Assembly (NCBI GenBank): GCA_038501195.1
Contig: JBBPUQ010000002.1
Coordinates: 1,798,001 to 1,862,000 of the forward strand
Source of the DNA: Nemania diffusa
Taxonomy: Eukaryota; Ascomycota; Sordariomycetes; Xylariales; Xylariaceae
Length of the DNA: 64,000 bases
Reading direction: 5' to 3'
Shown: positions 25,383-37,300 of the stretch, piece after piece
Layout: the number at the start of each line of letters is the position of its first letter
Position numbering within the stretch: the stretch's first letter is position 1
Translations under genes and position numbers: made by a program
The notes under the pieces: generated by a model
The model's input: only the letters and a program-made list of their open reading frames with translations
Database searches by the model: none
Told to the model about the DNA's origin: nothing

Positions 25383-26720
25383 CTACCTCCCACCTCCCAT
25401 TTCCGCCGCCTTCTTCATCTTAAACTCCTCCACCCACGCAGCGGCTTGTGGTTTAGGCAAGATGAATATCCTCACGACCTCGTCGACGACTTCGACCTTG
25501 CCACCGGCCAGGACCTTCAGCAGGGGCACCTTCTTGCCGATCTTGACCAGCCCCCCAGTAACAGTCTCCACATAGCACTCGACGCCGGCCAACGTATACA
25601 CGCCTTCGTGGTCCCAAGGTAGTGGGAAGACGTACTTGAGGTGGTCTGCGAGTGCATCGGTCTCGCTAAACGCCTTGATGAAGTCCGACTCGAGGTGCGC
25701 GGGGTACAGCAGGACTGTCGGGAAGGCTAGGTGGCTCGCGGGGTCGTCCGGGTCCGGCGCGAGCCGGACGCCGGCGTCCTCCATCTCGGGCGGCTGGGCC
25801 GTAGTGCGCGTGCGGATGCCGCGCGCCCGCAGCGCCGCCTTGAGGAGCGCCGCCCTGCGCTTCTCCGTGCCCAGCCTCTCGGCCTCGCGCCGCTGCCGCA
25901 CCGCGGCCTCTTCTGCTCTCTTGATGATGTCGCGCGCGACGGCCTTTAGGGGGTTGTTCGACGGGTCGGCCGCGAGCCCCCGCGCGCACGCGTCGTCTGC
26001 CTCGGCGATGCGCCCCACGGCGAGGAACGCCCGCGCCGAGCGGTAGTACGCCTTGATGTTCGTCGGGTTCATGCGCAGCGCCGCCGAGCCATCGAGCCAG
26101 CACGAGCGGTAGTTCTTCAGCTCGAGGTGGCAGGCTGCGCGGTTGACGTACAGTGACTCCAGGATCGCTCTCTCTTGACGGACCTCGTCTTCACTTGTCT
26201 CTTCCTTCTTCGCCTCGCTCGCTCCTCCTTCATCCTCCTGCTTAGGTTTTATTGTTAATGGCTGCTTGGAAGACGGGTCTGCGGCCTGCTTCCGCTTGCG
26301 CTCCTCCGCTGCCAGAATCAGTATCCCTTTCGTGTAAAACTCTTTGGCGTCGCCCCAGCGTCGGACTTTGAAGCATTCGTTTCCTTGCTCCTTGAATTCT
26401 GAGCCATTTTCTAGTGGTGTGCCCTCGTAAGCCAGGGCCTTGAAAGCCTCGGTCTCGTCATTCTCTTCTAGCTCTGTCATGAAGAAGGGACTCTGCTTCA
26501 GCTCCGCGACTACCTCGTCTACGGTCTTTTTCCCTGTCATTGCGCGACCGGGGGAGAGCTCCGGAAACATGGATGCCGTTGCCGGCATAAATGTAATATC
26601 ATCTTGCGACTTCTCTATTGATGTGGTTGTAGGTTCAGATACCGTGGCTTCAGGTTGAGTTTGCGGTTCTTCGAGCTTGAGGCGCTCTTCAACCTCGTCG
26701 CTAATTTCTTGTATGTGCAT
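25383..26720 (-). CDS. CNS1: Hsp90/Hsp70 co-chaperone Cns1 (TTC4)
   Basis: A single 445-residue exon. Cns1/TTC4 proteins bridge Hsp70 and Hsp90 in the cytosol and are essential in yeast. Tetratricopeptide helices start at GSEFKEQGNECFKVRRWGDA (about 105-125) and go on with YVNRAACHLELKNYRSC, NIKAYYRSARAFLAVGRI and ADDACARGLAADPSN. A helical linker rich in Arg and Ala follows. The C-terminal wheel domain comes next (FPTVLLYPAHLESDFI, PWDHEGVYTL, KVPLLKVLAGGKVEVVDEVVRIFILPKP). The length and the N-terminal TGKKTVDEVVAELKQSPFFM segment also fit the family. The gene lies head to tail with HIS5 on the same strand. Confidence 0.92.
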   Translation of the reverse strand: MHIQEISDEVEERLKLEEPQTQPEATVSEPTTTSIEKSQDDITFMPATASMFPELSPGRAMTGKKTVDEVVAELKQSPFFMTELEENDETEAFKALAYEGTPLENGSEFKEQGNECFKVRRWGDAKEFYTKGILILAAEERKRKQAADPSSKQPLTIKPKQEDEGGASEAKKEETSEDEVRQERAILESLYVNRAACHLELKNYRSCWLDGSAALRMNPTNIKAYYRSARAFLAVGRIAEADDACARGLAADPSNNPLKAVARDIIKRAEEAAVRQRREAERLGTEKRRAALLKAALRARGIRTRTTAQPPEMEDAGVRLAPDPDDPASHLAFPTVLLYPAHLESDFIKAFSETDALADHLKYVFPLPWDHEGVYTLAGVECYVETVTGGLVKIGKKVPLLKVLAGGKVEVVDEVVRIFILPKPQAAAWVEEFKMKKAAEMGGGR

Positions 26721-27184
26721 TAAGCGCTTAGAGAAAACGTATTTCTTGTTGGTTAGTGAGTTTTTAAAACCCCGTCAAATTTAATCTCGAGATTTAAATA
26801 TATTTAGTTTTGCCTTGTCAGTACTTTAGTTTTGCTGCGCAAGCGAAAAGACTCAATCAATGCCAATTTTAGAGAGTGCAGGAAAGTGCCCTACCAATTC
26901 GTGAAGATAGAGGTGGGGGCGGGTCTCGACGTCAGAAAATCCCTGTAAGCAATATTATGAAACAAACCCATAATCCCCCCCTTCCATCCACATTGTCTAC
27001 ATAAAGCAATATTCTTTTACGAGGTACTAAATAACCAAGTGTTACCTAGGTATACGTACCTGATAGACTGGCATAGATCTCGGTGATGCATAGGCTTTAC
27101 TGTAACAATCAATAGATTGGATTATGTAGTCTACGGACTTTCCGTCCCCTGTCTATTTTAGGAATTCAAGTTCTATACCTAAAT
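26721..27184. other. Spacer between HIS5 and CNS1
   Basis: 464 bases holding the CNS1 promoter and the HIS5 3' region. It contains one perfect TACCTAGGTA palindrome at 27,043-27,052. No gene seen. Confidence 0.5.
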
Positions 27185-28503
27185 CTAAGAAATGACAGCG
27201 TTGGCCTCTACCTCCCTTTTCTCCTCGTCCTTTGATAGAGGGATATCATGGCCATTTACATCAGCAAGAGTGTTTCTTAACGATTCCAAAAATCTTGTGA
27301 CTTCAGTCTCCGTGCCGACTGTGATCCGCAGACACCCAAGGCACCCGTGCTCCTTACCCCTGAACCGTACCACAACGCCCTTGTTCTCAGCCAGGGTTTC
27401 GTATACGGCAAGTGCCGTCGCGTTGTCGGGTTGTCCATCTTTACCCAGAAGCTCGTAGAGCAAGAAGTTACTTTCGACACCACCGCGTAGACGTCCAATT
27501 CCCTTGATAGTGGGCAGTTCCCGAAGTAGGCGCTCCCGCTGCGCGACGATCTTTTCCCGGTTCGCGCGCATAACCGCCAATCCATCCGGCGAGAAGGCGG
27601 ATATGGCCAACGCGCTTGTTGGGCTAGGGATGTTGTACGGCGCCTTCATGCTGTTCAGAAGGCGTGCGATGGGCTCCGATGTGAACACGGACCCCAGTCG
27701 GATGCCCGCCATGCCGAAGCCCTTGGATGACGTCTGCATGACGGCAAGATTAGGCCATTCGGCGACCCATTCAGCGAGCGACGTGCCGTCCGGCGAGAAG
27801 TCGACGTACGCTTCGTCGACGATGACAACGCCGTTCCACGTTGGATGTTCTAGTAGCTGCCGTATATCCTCCTTTGCGAGTGGAGCTCCCGTTGGGTTTC
27901 CCGGCGAACATAGATAGAGTAATTTGATGTTCGCTTCATTTGATAACGCTTCTTTTATCCTGACCACATCGAGCGCAAATGTCGGGGCGGGTAGGAGTGG
28001 TATCTTAAATAGACCCACGTCGTTCACCTGCGCTGATACGGAATACATACCATAAGTAGGCGGACAGACTAGGATCCTGTCCCGGCCGGGAACGCAGAAA
28101 CACCGCATGAGACCATCAATGGCCTCGTCGCTTCCGACGCCAACGAATAAGTTGTCGGGTGAGATCTTCTTGTCCGTGTGGTGGTGAGTATTCCTCAGAT
28201 CGCATAAAAGCTGCTTCAGTTCCCGTTGGTGCGGATCCGGGTATCTGTGCAGGCCCGCGAAGTCGATCTCGGGCCCTGAGGATGCCGAAGAGGCAGTGGC
28301 AGCCGTTAAGGACGGTCCGTAGGCGTTCTCATTTGCATCTAATAAGATGTTTGTGCCATCATCCTTGTAATCGCTAGATCAGAAACATTAGTGCTGGGAT
28401 AGGTAACATCAGTAATTCTGGGTTCTCACTCTCTCGCACACCGGTAGGGCTCGAGCGCCAAGATGTTGGACCTGGCACAGGTCTCTAGATTGAAGGCCGT
28501 CAT
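27185..28503 (-). CDS. HIS5: Histidinol-phosphate aminotransferase
   Basis: Two exons, 28,430-28,503 and 27,185-28,373, encode 420 residues. The enzyme converts imidazole-acetol phosphate and glutamate to histidinol phosphate in histidine synthesis, using pyridoxal phosphate. It is a class I/II aminotransferase. The N-terminus FNLETCARSNILALEPYRCAR runs across the 56-nt intron into DDYKDDG and the family hallmark LLDANENAYGPS. SPGNPTGAP and VVIVDEAYVDFSP match the cofactor pocket. K242 in TSSKGFGMAGIRLG is the Schiff-base lysine, and FRGKEHGCLGCLRITVGT carries the C-terminal Arg. The intron was found because the frame otherwise lacks a start: GA|C joins into Asp-25, and CACTAAT supplies a branch site. 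Strong call. Confidence 0.95.
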
Positions 28504-29126
28504 AATAGATAGATATGCTCAATACGAACCTTGTACGTCCGTTCGACTCTTCACGGGATTCGCGCTTTCCCTTCCTTCACTATGGCCTTGGAGAATATAA
28601 GATACCTATGTAGTTATAGCATTTACTATTCCTCCCAATATCAGAGTTGTCTAGGTGCGTACTTGAGTCAGAGATCGCACCGGCCGGTACATATGTAGAT
28701 CCGTCACTGTGGAGCTCCGATCGGAGCAACAAACTCAAGCAAAATACGAGGCTTCAATTGACGCATCAAGTGGGCCGACGAAGCGCCTAGACGCATAATG
28801 TAGCAGTTAATTTTGCTACTAACCAGTATACTACCGAAACGCCTTCTTTCTCAACTCTCAACCCCTAAATCTAAACGTAATGCCTAGGAAACACGGGGAT
28901 GCCTGCTTAGGTTTCGCACTACATAAGCAACTGCGTGAGATTCACTCAGTAGTATTTTTAAGAATATATATTTGTGCCTCAGGAAGTATGCACCTACTAC
29001 CTCGTTTACTTAGGTTCTCCTAGTGTGATGCTAGCCATTAAGTACCCCTCATCTTCTAAGGTAATACAGGAAAAATCGTCGAGCTCCAACGCTGGCTACC
29101 ATTTATTTAGTTTTTGGATCGCCGGC
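28504..29126. other. Intergenic spacer
   Basis: About 620 bases carrying the HIS5 promoter and the 3' region of the GH76 gene. No gene or repeat recognised; the HIS5 promoter was scanned by eye for TGACTCA-type Gcn4/CPC1 sites and no clear one stands out. Confidence 0.4.
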
Positions 29127-30946
29127 TTATTCGTAGACAAGTAAAATCATGGCGACAAACACTATAAAGGTTGGGGTGTAACGAGCGGTGATAATATGAG
29201 CAATAGAGTCGGGTTGTTGAGTCATGGACGGCGTAGCCGTTGGATCATCTGAAGGTGTCTCGTCTTTACTCTTAACGTGTTTAATTTCGCCAAATTTGAA
29301 AGGTGGTTGCGCGTCAAAAGCCAGCAGTGCCTGAACAGTTTCGAGCGCAGTCATTTGCTGTCCAAGCCCTGGATTCCCATCATACCCCCCAACATACCTA
29401 TTGAAAATCTGGAATTAGCGGCCATCACGATTTTTAGATATTATTTATTGTAGGTACGGAGGCCCCAAGCTGGACAGCTGCTTAAATTGAAAGCATCATA
29501 CTAGAGAATACGTACCATTTCTCTCCGCAGATAGTCCCATTGTCTCCGCCCGAGCAAGACTTTCCTGCTGCTATAGCTGATGCATTCAGTAATTCCTTGA
29601 CATCATGTAAGGTTGAAGGCATCAGCTGTGTCGTTGCGGCCATAAAACGAGCGACTACAGCACTCTGCATTAGTTATTGACATTTCATAGCAGTGTGTAA
29701 TGTTTTAAGAGAGTCCTAATCTTAATAATATTGTTCGTAGTATTCTGGAAATATCAGGAACAAAAAGAAAAAGCAAGCCTGGAAATCACTCACGGTACCC
29801 CTTGAAAGATTTCATATCCGTGTTACACGCGTTCAATCTTTCGCATGCATGCTCAAACATGATATTAGTAGAGTTTGAAAATGGACTGAAGTACGATCGA
29901 GAAGCCTGTAGGAGGCGGTTTGTCCGGTCGGCCCAGACCTCGTCTCCGTTAGTGTAGTTGAAGAGCACAGCTGCTCCGTACATATAAATGCCTTGCGAGT
30001 AGGAGAAGCTCAAGGGGTTGACCTTCCGGCAGTCCTCGGCCGAACTTGCACCGTCAAGCACGTTGAAATTCTCGTCGATAAAACCGATATTCTGCGACCA
30101 ATCCCATATCTTTTCTGCCCACTGCACGTAAGTCTCGTTTGTAGTTGCTCGGGCTAGTCGCGCGGACATTTGGAAGAGGCCGCCGTTGGATACTGCGTTC
30201 TTGTAGTCGAGGCCGTTTGGGTTGCTGGGGTATATCTGCCAGTGTAAGCCACCGTCGCATGTCGTATCATCCCATCTGAGAACCATGGTGTTCCATATAT
30301 TCTCCGCTATATCCAGCCAAGGGGGTATAGAATCATCAGGCTGTGGAAAGTTACGTTCAGCCGCTTCGAGTATAGAAAAGGCCCAGAAAGCTTGATCGTC
30401 ATTCCCCTCGGAACCAGCATATCGCGAATCCATGAAATTGAATTCAGGCCCAACCTGGCTTAATAGTGCTTGTGTTACCACATCGTCATAGCTAGTATCA
30501 CCCGTATAGTGTGAGTAATCTAGCATAGCGCCCCAACAGGCGCCGGCTTGCCACCAGTCTGACATGGCGACGGAGAATCAGCAAACTTAATTCATCCTTC
30601 TGCTGGAAATAAGCTAAGGTCTTACAATGAGGCTGCGGAAAGATAGCGATGGTCTTGTATAGCATAGTTAGCCCGTTAGACTCTCTGGTTGGAACGCATA
30701 AGCCCTAAACATACATCTGGAGTGTTTGTTATGTTCCCGGTGTAGTAGCTCATGGTACCATAAGCGATTGTACTGGCGACTGATCTAATAGAGTCTGTAT
30801 AATCGTCAGATAGCATTAGAACTCCCAAATTATAAATAACGTGAGGAGGAAATCTACGTACCTGGGTCGTTGATATTGAGGCGTTGGGGGGTTATGAAAG
30901 TTGCGCCTGGCGCGGTGACGTGAACAAGATCCTCCAACATGGTCAT
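29127..30946 (-). CDS. GH76 alpha-1,6-mannanase, Dfg5/Dcw1-like
   Basis: Six exons: 30,862-30,946, 30,715-30,794, 30,626-30,653, 29,799-30,558, 29,516-29,662 and 29,127-29,397 (about 456 residues). Dfg5/Dcw1 enzymes act at the cell surface and are thought to cross-link GPI-anchored glycoproteins to the wall. Evidence: NDPDSIRSVASTIAYGTMSYYTGN, PHYWWQAGACWGAMLDY, the catalytic Asp pair in EGNDDQAFW (about D118, D119), NGGLFQMSARLARAT, CSGGDNGTICGEKW and GGYDGNPGLGQQMTALE. The last 20 residues are hydrophobic, as a GPI-attachment signal would be. Two points are uncertain. The first readable ATG gives no signal peptide, so an upstream exon may be missing. The join of exons 4 and 5 uses a GTACCG donor and CAGAG acceptor because the better-looking GTGAGT donor breaks frame. 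Confidence 0.85.
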
Positions 30947-32206
30947 AGCAGCTCACAAAGGAAGGCAAATAGAAGGATCGAGGAATACGATTAGTGGATA
31001 TTGAAAGTAAAGGCAGGACGGAAGCCGGCACTATCGTAAAGAAATTTCGATAAGGCCAATATTCACGAAAATTGGATCGCATTCACCCACAGTGGAAGCG
31101 ATATTCGCATTAAGCGACAAGCGGAGAGAATATATAGGACTGAGGTACAAAATAAACCAAATGAGTGTCAATAGCAAAGTACCGAGGGAATAGAGCCAGA
31201 TCGATGACCGACAATTTAATTGACGAAACAATCAAGGAAAAACAAAGACATGAGGTTTTTAGGGATGAAGCAGAAAGGTATTAAACGCCGGAGAGTCGAT
31301 AACGAATGCAAAAAGGCAGCGAGGGAATGCTTTCTTGCTCTGTCTTTGCGGAATAAAAGTAAGAGCGCCCCGGGGTATTATGGGCTTATAGAGCATGGAA
31401 AATGTAGGGCGCGCCTACCGAATACATCGACTGATGTACGACAAGCTCTCATAAATACGGCCGAATAGTTGCTGGTCAAGGATTGGCAGGGATTCGCAAT
31501 ATATGTTGATAAAGATAGGTGCTGTTCGTCGGTTGGTTTTCTTGTGACGCGTGACAAGGGCTCCTCATCAAGTTATACATGTGTTTCGAGGCTTATAAGA
31601 GTCAATTTTATTACTCGTTTAATATAAAAGTACAACGATGCGCATCGGTTATCTATTTTGTCATTTTTGGTGTTGCATTTCACCGAAATACGGAGCACAG
31701 CGCAAAGGCGTACCTAGGTACATAGAGGTAATCGCCAATGCTTTACAGTACTACGTAGAGTAGAGATGCCAAAAATGGAAGGTTAACAGGGGATTGATTG
31801 GCTCTCTGCTCACTGAGGTCTAGCCTATCCCTCGTTAGACCGGCTCTATCCACCCGTCCTACCATGTTACATGTGCCCCTACAAGTAGGTCGGGTATCTA
31901 GATAGGTAGGATTTTAGGTGCTTAGCAGCTGACATTAAGCATTTACTGTAAGCCCAGGATATGATGTAATTCATAATTTTATATAAAACTGTCACTCGAA
32001 GTAATCTTCGAAGTTAGTGCGTAATAGGATACTTGGTTAACAACCATCCGATTTACTCTTTATGTACTAGTGCCTTTGTGCTTGATCGCTATTAATGTTC
32101 CGGCAGTTATTAAACATAAAAACCCCGAAGACAAAAAGACCTATCAGCTTCTTCTAACGTGTAAATCTTCTGAGGTATAAACTTTCAGGAAAAATAAGCG
32201 TGAAGA

Positions 32207-32212
32207 AAAAAG
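32207..32212 (-). terminator. RNA polymerase III T-run
   Basis: Six T residues on the minus strand, about 40 bases after the tRNA-Ala 3' end and just beyond the orphan 3' half. It is the first T-run of five or more downstream, so the primary transcript probably includes the orphan half. Confidence 0.5.
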
Positions 32213-32221
32213 AATTTAATT

Positions 32222-32246
32222 TAGGGATAGGTGGGATTGAACCACC
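32222..32246 (-). other. Orphan tRNA 3' half next to the tRNA-Ala
   Basis: Five bases beyond the tRNA-Ala discriminator, the minus strand reads GGTGG-TTCAATC-CCACC, a perfect T-arm with the conserved TTC. It is followed by TATCCCT and A, the right length for an acceptor 3' strand plus discriminator. No matching 5' half (AGGGATA) stands upstream. It may be left from recombination between tRNA genes or belong to a longer precursor. Confidence 0.55.
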
Positions 32247-32251
32247 GATGT

Positions 32252-32359
32252 TGGACTCGCGGGGAATCGAACCCCGGACCACTCCCAATTTTTCGCAAGC
32301 TTCTCGAAAGAGAAGCCCGCAGATGCTAAGGGAGTATTATACCACTAAACCACAAGCCC
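32252..32359 (-). tRNA. tRNA-Ala (AGC) with 36-nt intron
   Basis: Every arm can be drawn. The acceptor is GGGCTTG paired with CGAGTCC, including a G3:U70 pair, the classic alanine identity element. The D-arm is GTTTAGTGGTATAATA. The anticodon stem is CTCCC with GGGAG, the loop starts TTAGCA with anticodon AGC at 32,325-32,327, and the T-arm is CGGGG-TTCGATT-CCCCG with discriminator A. An intron of about 36 nt (32,288-32,323) follows position 37, the standard place, and contains a GCTTCTC-TTTC-GAGAAGC hairpin. Anticodon and G3:U70 agree on alanine. Confidence 0.88.
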
Positions 32360-32758
32360 GATCAAGGAAAGGAAGCTCGGCAGCGCTTCTAACCAATCAC
32401 TGTAGGAGCACGCGCAGTATTAGCATATATTTTAATAGATTGCATCCGAGCAAAGTGGACAAAACAATTAGTAGAGGGTATAAGAATCGAAGAATCTAGA
32501 AGCATTTTATGTGTATAATAATTGCAATGCTATCGGTGGTGATCATATTGTTCATTAATAATAGCTACTATTATGGCTACACCTATTTTATATGTGTAGC
32601 GTAGCTACCTACTTTTGCCTTCGCTTTTGTTACGAATGATATATGCATTGTGTTCCATCATTACGTACGGAACTTCTCAATTCTGAGAGATTCAACAATG
32701 TTTTGAACAAATTTGTAATTAAATCTATTAATTAATAGTCTTCTCTAATTTATTGCCG
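32360..32758. other. Spacer between tRNA and permease
   Basis: About 400 AT-leaning bases covering the tRNA 5' flank and the permease 3' region. Nothing further seen. Confidence 0.4.
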
Positions 32759-34374
32759 CTAAAACACTCTATCCTGCTCAAGATCAATATCGGTTAGAGC
32801 TACAAACTTAGTCTTGTAGATGAGCTTGTGTCCTCCATATAGGACAAGGAATAAGATAACGCTGACATAGGCTGCGAAAAAGCCGCTGGTGCTCCAACTA
32901 ATGAACGCTGTAAAACCGTTTGTGAAGAGGATTAGGACGCAGAAAAAGAGACCATATATGGTCAGGTAGGGCTGCATCGGCGCTCTAAAGGCCAACGCAT
33001 CCCGTGGTACATTTTGGGCTCGCAGGGCTCGCATGAAAACCAAGTGGCAGATGCTGATGCAAGACCAGCTGATGAAACCGGCCACACCCGCAACGTTCAG
33101 CAACCAGTTGAAAACTTGCCCTCCGCCAGAGGATAGGTTGAGGAAGGCAAAGAGACCAATGACCGAGGTCAAGGCGACAGCATAATGGGGCGTACCAAAG
33201 CGGTTCGTCCTCGCAAATATTGCGGGCGCATGCCCGTCTCTGGCTAGCGCAACAATGATTCGACTACCCGAGTACAGGTTGGAATTCGCAGCTGACAACA
33301 CTGCAGTAAGTAGAACGGCGTTGAGGATGTGTGGGAGGATAGGCACCCCAGCCAATTTGGCAGCAATGACGAGGGGTGATGCCGAGGCATCGCTGGCGTC
33401 GGTAAGGAGGGATGGGTTGTCGTAGGGTACCGTGATGCCGATGAAGAATATAGTTCCCACGAAAAGTGTGAAGACACCCCAGAATGTCCACCGGATAGCA
33501 GAGGGCACGCTCTTAGAAGGATTTGCCGTCTCACCTGCGCCGACGCCCACAAGCTCAGTGCCCTGGTATGAGAATCCTGCGGTGACGAGGACAGCCCAGA
33601 ATCCAACAAACTTGCCGGTATTTCCAGAGACCATGTACTCAGCAAAAGGGCCTGGATGGACCCATGCATCGAATCCAAGGTAGCCCTGTTGGCCGGCGCC
33701 CGCATCAATGCAAATGCCAAAGATGATAAAGCCGATAATAGTGATGACTTTGATAGACACGAAATATGATTCAAACTCCCCAAACCAACGAACGGGCAAG
33801 AAGTTGCAGGCCGTGAAGGCGACCCAGAATATGGCGATAAAGATACCGACGCTCAGGCTCTTGTCCCAGTACTGAATGACAAGACCCGAACCGACGAGCT
33901 CCAGCGCGAAAGTTGAACCCCAGCTAAACCAGTACACCCAACCCATGGCAAAACCGAGCGAAGGATCGACGAATCGAGAAGCATACGATGTGAATGATCC
34001 AGCAATGGGCATGAAAGTAGCCATCTCGCCCAGGCTTACCATAATCGAGTAGACGATCGTACCGACGAAGAGAAACGCAATCAAGCATCCGACGGGCCCT
34101 GCTGTCGCCAGCGCTTGTCCACTGCCGAGGAACTACGACTTGTTAGAAAACAACAAGCCCTCTCCATTATTAACAATAGAATGTAACTTACGAGGCCCGT
34201 GCCGATGGCACTCCCTATGGCAATGAACTGGAGGTGCCAGCTGTTGAGGCCACGCTGTAGACCCTCGCCCACTGACAAGTCCTTCTGTGAGCCATCGAGT
34301 GATGACGAGGCAGCCAACGTTGCATCCAGCGTCTTCTTCTCGCTTTGGATGGTAAGCTCATCGGGTGAAGACAT
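32759..34374 (-). CDS. Amino-acid permease (APC superfamily, YAT type)
   Basis: Two exons, 34,192-34,374 and 32,759-34,132, encode 518 residues of a plasma-membrane, proton-coupled amino-acid transporter with about 12 helices. A charged cytosolic N-terminus is followed by the family signature LQFIAIGSAIGTGLFLGSGQALATAGP. The intron lies inside this first helix, and the splice joins GTGL to FLGSG. Other expected blocks are LGEMATFMPIAGSF, FALELVGSG, FWAVLVTAGFSYQGTELVGVGAGE, LSAANSNLYSGSRIIVALARDG and a C-terminal run of helices ending FLVLYGGHKLIYKTKF. The substrate range (general or lysine/arginine type) cannot be decided from sequence alone. Confidence 0.92.
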
Positions 34375-37300
34375 GGCGTTTGGGTTCGAAGCCGTGTTCA
34401 GGCTTCAAGGTCGAGTCGTGTTTGACGTGTAGAGAAGCTGGGGAATGGCTTGACACATAGCTTGCAAACAGCGGGTGACGATGAATAATAAATGGAAAAG
34501 AGATGTACAGTGTTATATGACTCCGACTCGCGGCGCTGGAACTCTCGCCCCGTTTCCCGCTCACCACAGGGTTTACGATAACCTAGTACGTATAGGACCC
34601 CTTGTCTCGAGGAAAAATCTGCTCAACTGATGCCGCCGTTGACTGCTGACGACCAATACTAGAGACACTGTGCGGTGATGTGGCGACGGATGTTGTCGGA
34701 GAGAGGCCGAAGCCAATGTTGCGAGTCACTTTAACTACCGCCGGGCCAGACTAGCGCATGGTGCTTGCATCTTGATGCTGGCCGGACTACGACCTCAGGC
34801 CCTCAGCTCAGTGGAAACCCCACTGAAAACTCTTATTTCGCCTCCAGTTCCGCCTCGAGCCGCTAGTCGGCAGCCAATCAGCTCACACGTTTGACTAATA
34901 GAATTGCCCTTCTAGGCAGTAAAGCCTGACTTGATGCCTTCTAGATCGCCTAGTACCTGTTCTATTTCCCATAGTAGAGATAAGGTGTTCTTACATATAG
35001 AGTGATGTAAAAGCATTTTGGCTGTCGTCTTCTATTCACGTTCGAGAATTACGTTTAACATTGAGATTACTTTGATCGTTATGTTACCTATTCGTATAAT
35101 TAGGCTTTAGCAAGTATGCTTCAGCTAATGCCTGGCGCGGCTCGCCATTTAGTTAGCGTTTGCCCTGCTAGTAGGCCGCCTGCCTGCATGCACTTGTTGA
35201 ACTTAGTGTAGGTATGTGCAGTTGATGATCATTACCATTACACGAAGGATCACATAATACTCTTATCAGGTGACTATTATTCTCTCTAAATATTACACAA
35301 TTCCTCCATTGTTCCGGACAGGCCCGAGCGGAGGCAGCGTCCCAACTCCCAAGGAGCATCGTCACCCCTCATTTACCCTAGTTCTCCAACATCAGACAAC
35401 AGGCCATCCCCCAATGATCCATTACTTACCGTCATGGCCTTACTTCCCAACTCAAGGCCGGTTTCCGCTGAGCGAAAACAGTTATGGAAAAGTTCCGACC
35501 ATAATAGGATAATTATGGACCTCTCCCCGCAAACCCCGTTTCCACTGCTTCCACGCTGCTTCCACGCCGTTTCCACCTTGCTCGCTAATAAATTAATAAA
35601 AACGATAAACATGACAGTTACAGAGGGATACGTGTTCCCTGCAGTAGCCGCATTTATCATCTGGTAATGCGTGTCACTTACTGTGGTGTAGTGTATCACA
35701 TCGAACCCATTCAGTCCGCTGATCGCCGAGTTACGGGCTCCATGCTCTGCCTGCGCAAGTTCCAATAAGCTTGATTTATGTCAGGTCTCCTATGCAATGC
35801 TGCCGACAACTTGAGAACCTAAATTTTATTATATTTGAAATAGTGAGGCCAAGCTGGTGTGTCTGGGAGCTCGAGTAACTAGTTAGCTACTACACAAACA
35901 TGAGATGCGGCTACGCAAGAATCTTCGAACTCTCTATGAAACCTTCCTTAATTGTAAATTGATAAATACCATGAGAATTTACAGGAAGACAACTGGAAAC
36001 TAGGTAGCTAAAACTAGACTATAAGATTTTAATTAGGCCGTACACTTCTCAAGTATCCTATAGAGAGTTAAAAGGCCCTTGGTAGCTCAAATGAGTATTG
36101 TGAATAATTATATCTTACAAGCATCTTCCTACGACCTAGTCTAAGCGATGTTACGCTCGATCCTTTAAAAGCTAGCAACGTCACGAAAGTGCTTCTAACC
36201 GTTATTGATTAATAAGGGGAAGACATTCTAACAGGGACATGTTCGTGAACTAACGCCTCGGGCAAGATTATACAGGGTGAGAGTGCCTAGTGATATATGG
36301 CCCATTTTAGTAAAACACCAGCGGTGTTCGCTGAATCAAGGGCCACGCAAACAATCAGATGCCCGCTTACCCAGACTAACAAGTCTCCCCACATGTCACC
36401 GAAAGGCGTATATGAAAAAGGAAGTGCTAGGTTCTCATTAAAATTATAATCTTTTTTTCAAACCAGGTAAAAGATAGATTTAAGTAGAGGTATATATACA
36501 ATTCGCAATTATTGAGACATCATGTATATTACAGGCGCAATTCATAAAGTAATTATCAATAAACCATAGTTGCCTGCTACCTTGGCTTCAATAGATCAAA
36601 TAAATGACGTGAAGATATCACGGCGATCCTATACCTATAAGGAACATCGTAGAGCTTTGAAATTCAGGGGTATAGAAATTTGTACGTAATCACGATCGAG
36701 GAACATGTGAAAATAGACTTGACAATAATCCTAACCCTCGGCGCATTGATAGCAATTAAATTAGAGCATTAGAAATATGCACAGCGAGCGTTCTAAGTAA
36801 AAATTAAATAATATTCGGCTTTGTTAAGTACCATTGTATAGTGAGTATAGCTAGCGAAGCATTCGATAACGATGAGGAAACATAGCCTACCATGAGTCAT
36901 AAGTAGTGATGATAGAGGACGATAAATATCAAACACTAAGCACTACATTTCACGCAAACTTAATTATCTAGATAGATGTAGTAAGGCCGGGAATGTATAT
37001 CCGAAGATGCTCGATCTTCGGATAGCCGTGCTAATAAAAAGTATTGGAACACACTTAAAACCACGCAATGTCTTTTACTGTCCATATATCACAAGGCTAA
37101 GGGACTGTACGGGGACTATAGACCCCATGGGGAAGGCTATTTTAGCTTACATATCAGATGTGATCACCATTCTCTGGGTTATTGTCTATGTCATTATGAT
37201 TAGAAGATGTGGATGTGATCTACCGTATTTGTGTACTGGAGTGGGTAGGGAGAACTGGCTATTACTCAATATTATTCTTGGAGAATCCGCACTTTTCGTA

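Larger units (their letters stand above)
30947..32251. other. Spacer between the GH76 gene and the tRNA
   Basis: About 1.3 kb. It may hold a missed first exon of the GH76 gene within the first 150 bases. It contains a TACCTAGGTA palindrome at 31,711-31,720. On the minus strand a T-run at 32,207-32,212 could end polymerase III transcription of the tRNA. No other gene is supported. Confidence 0.4.
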
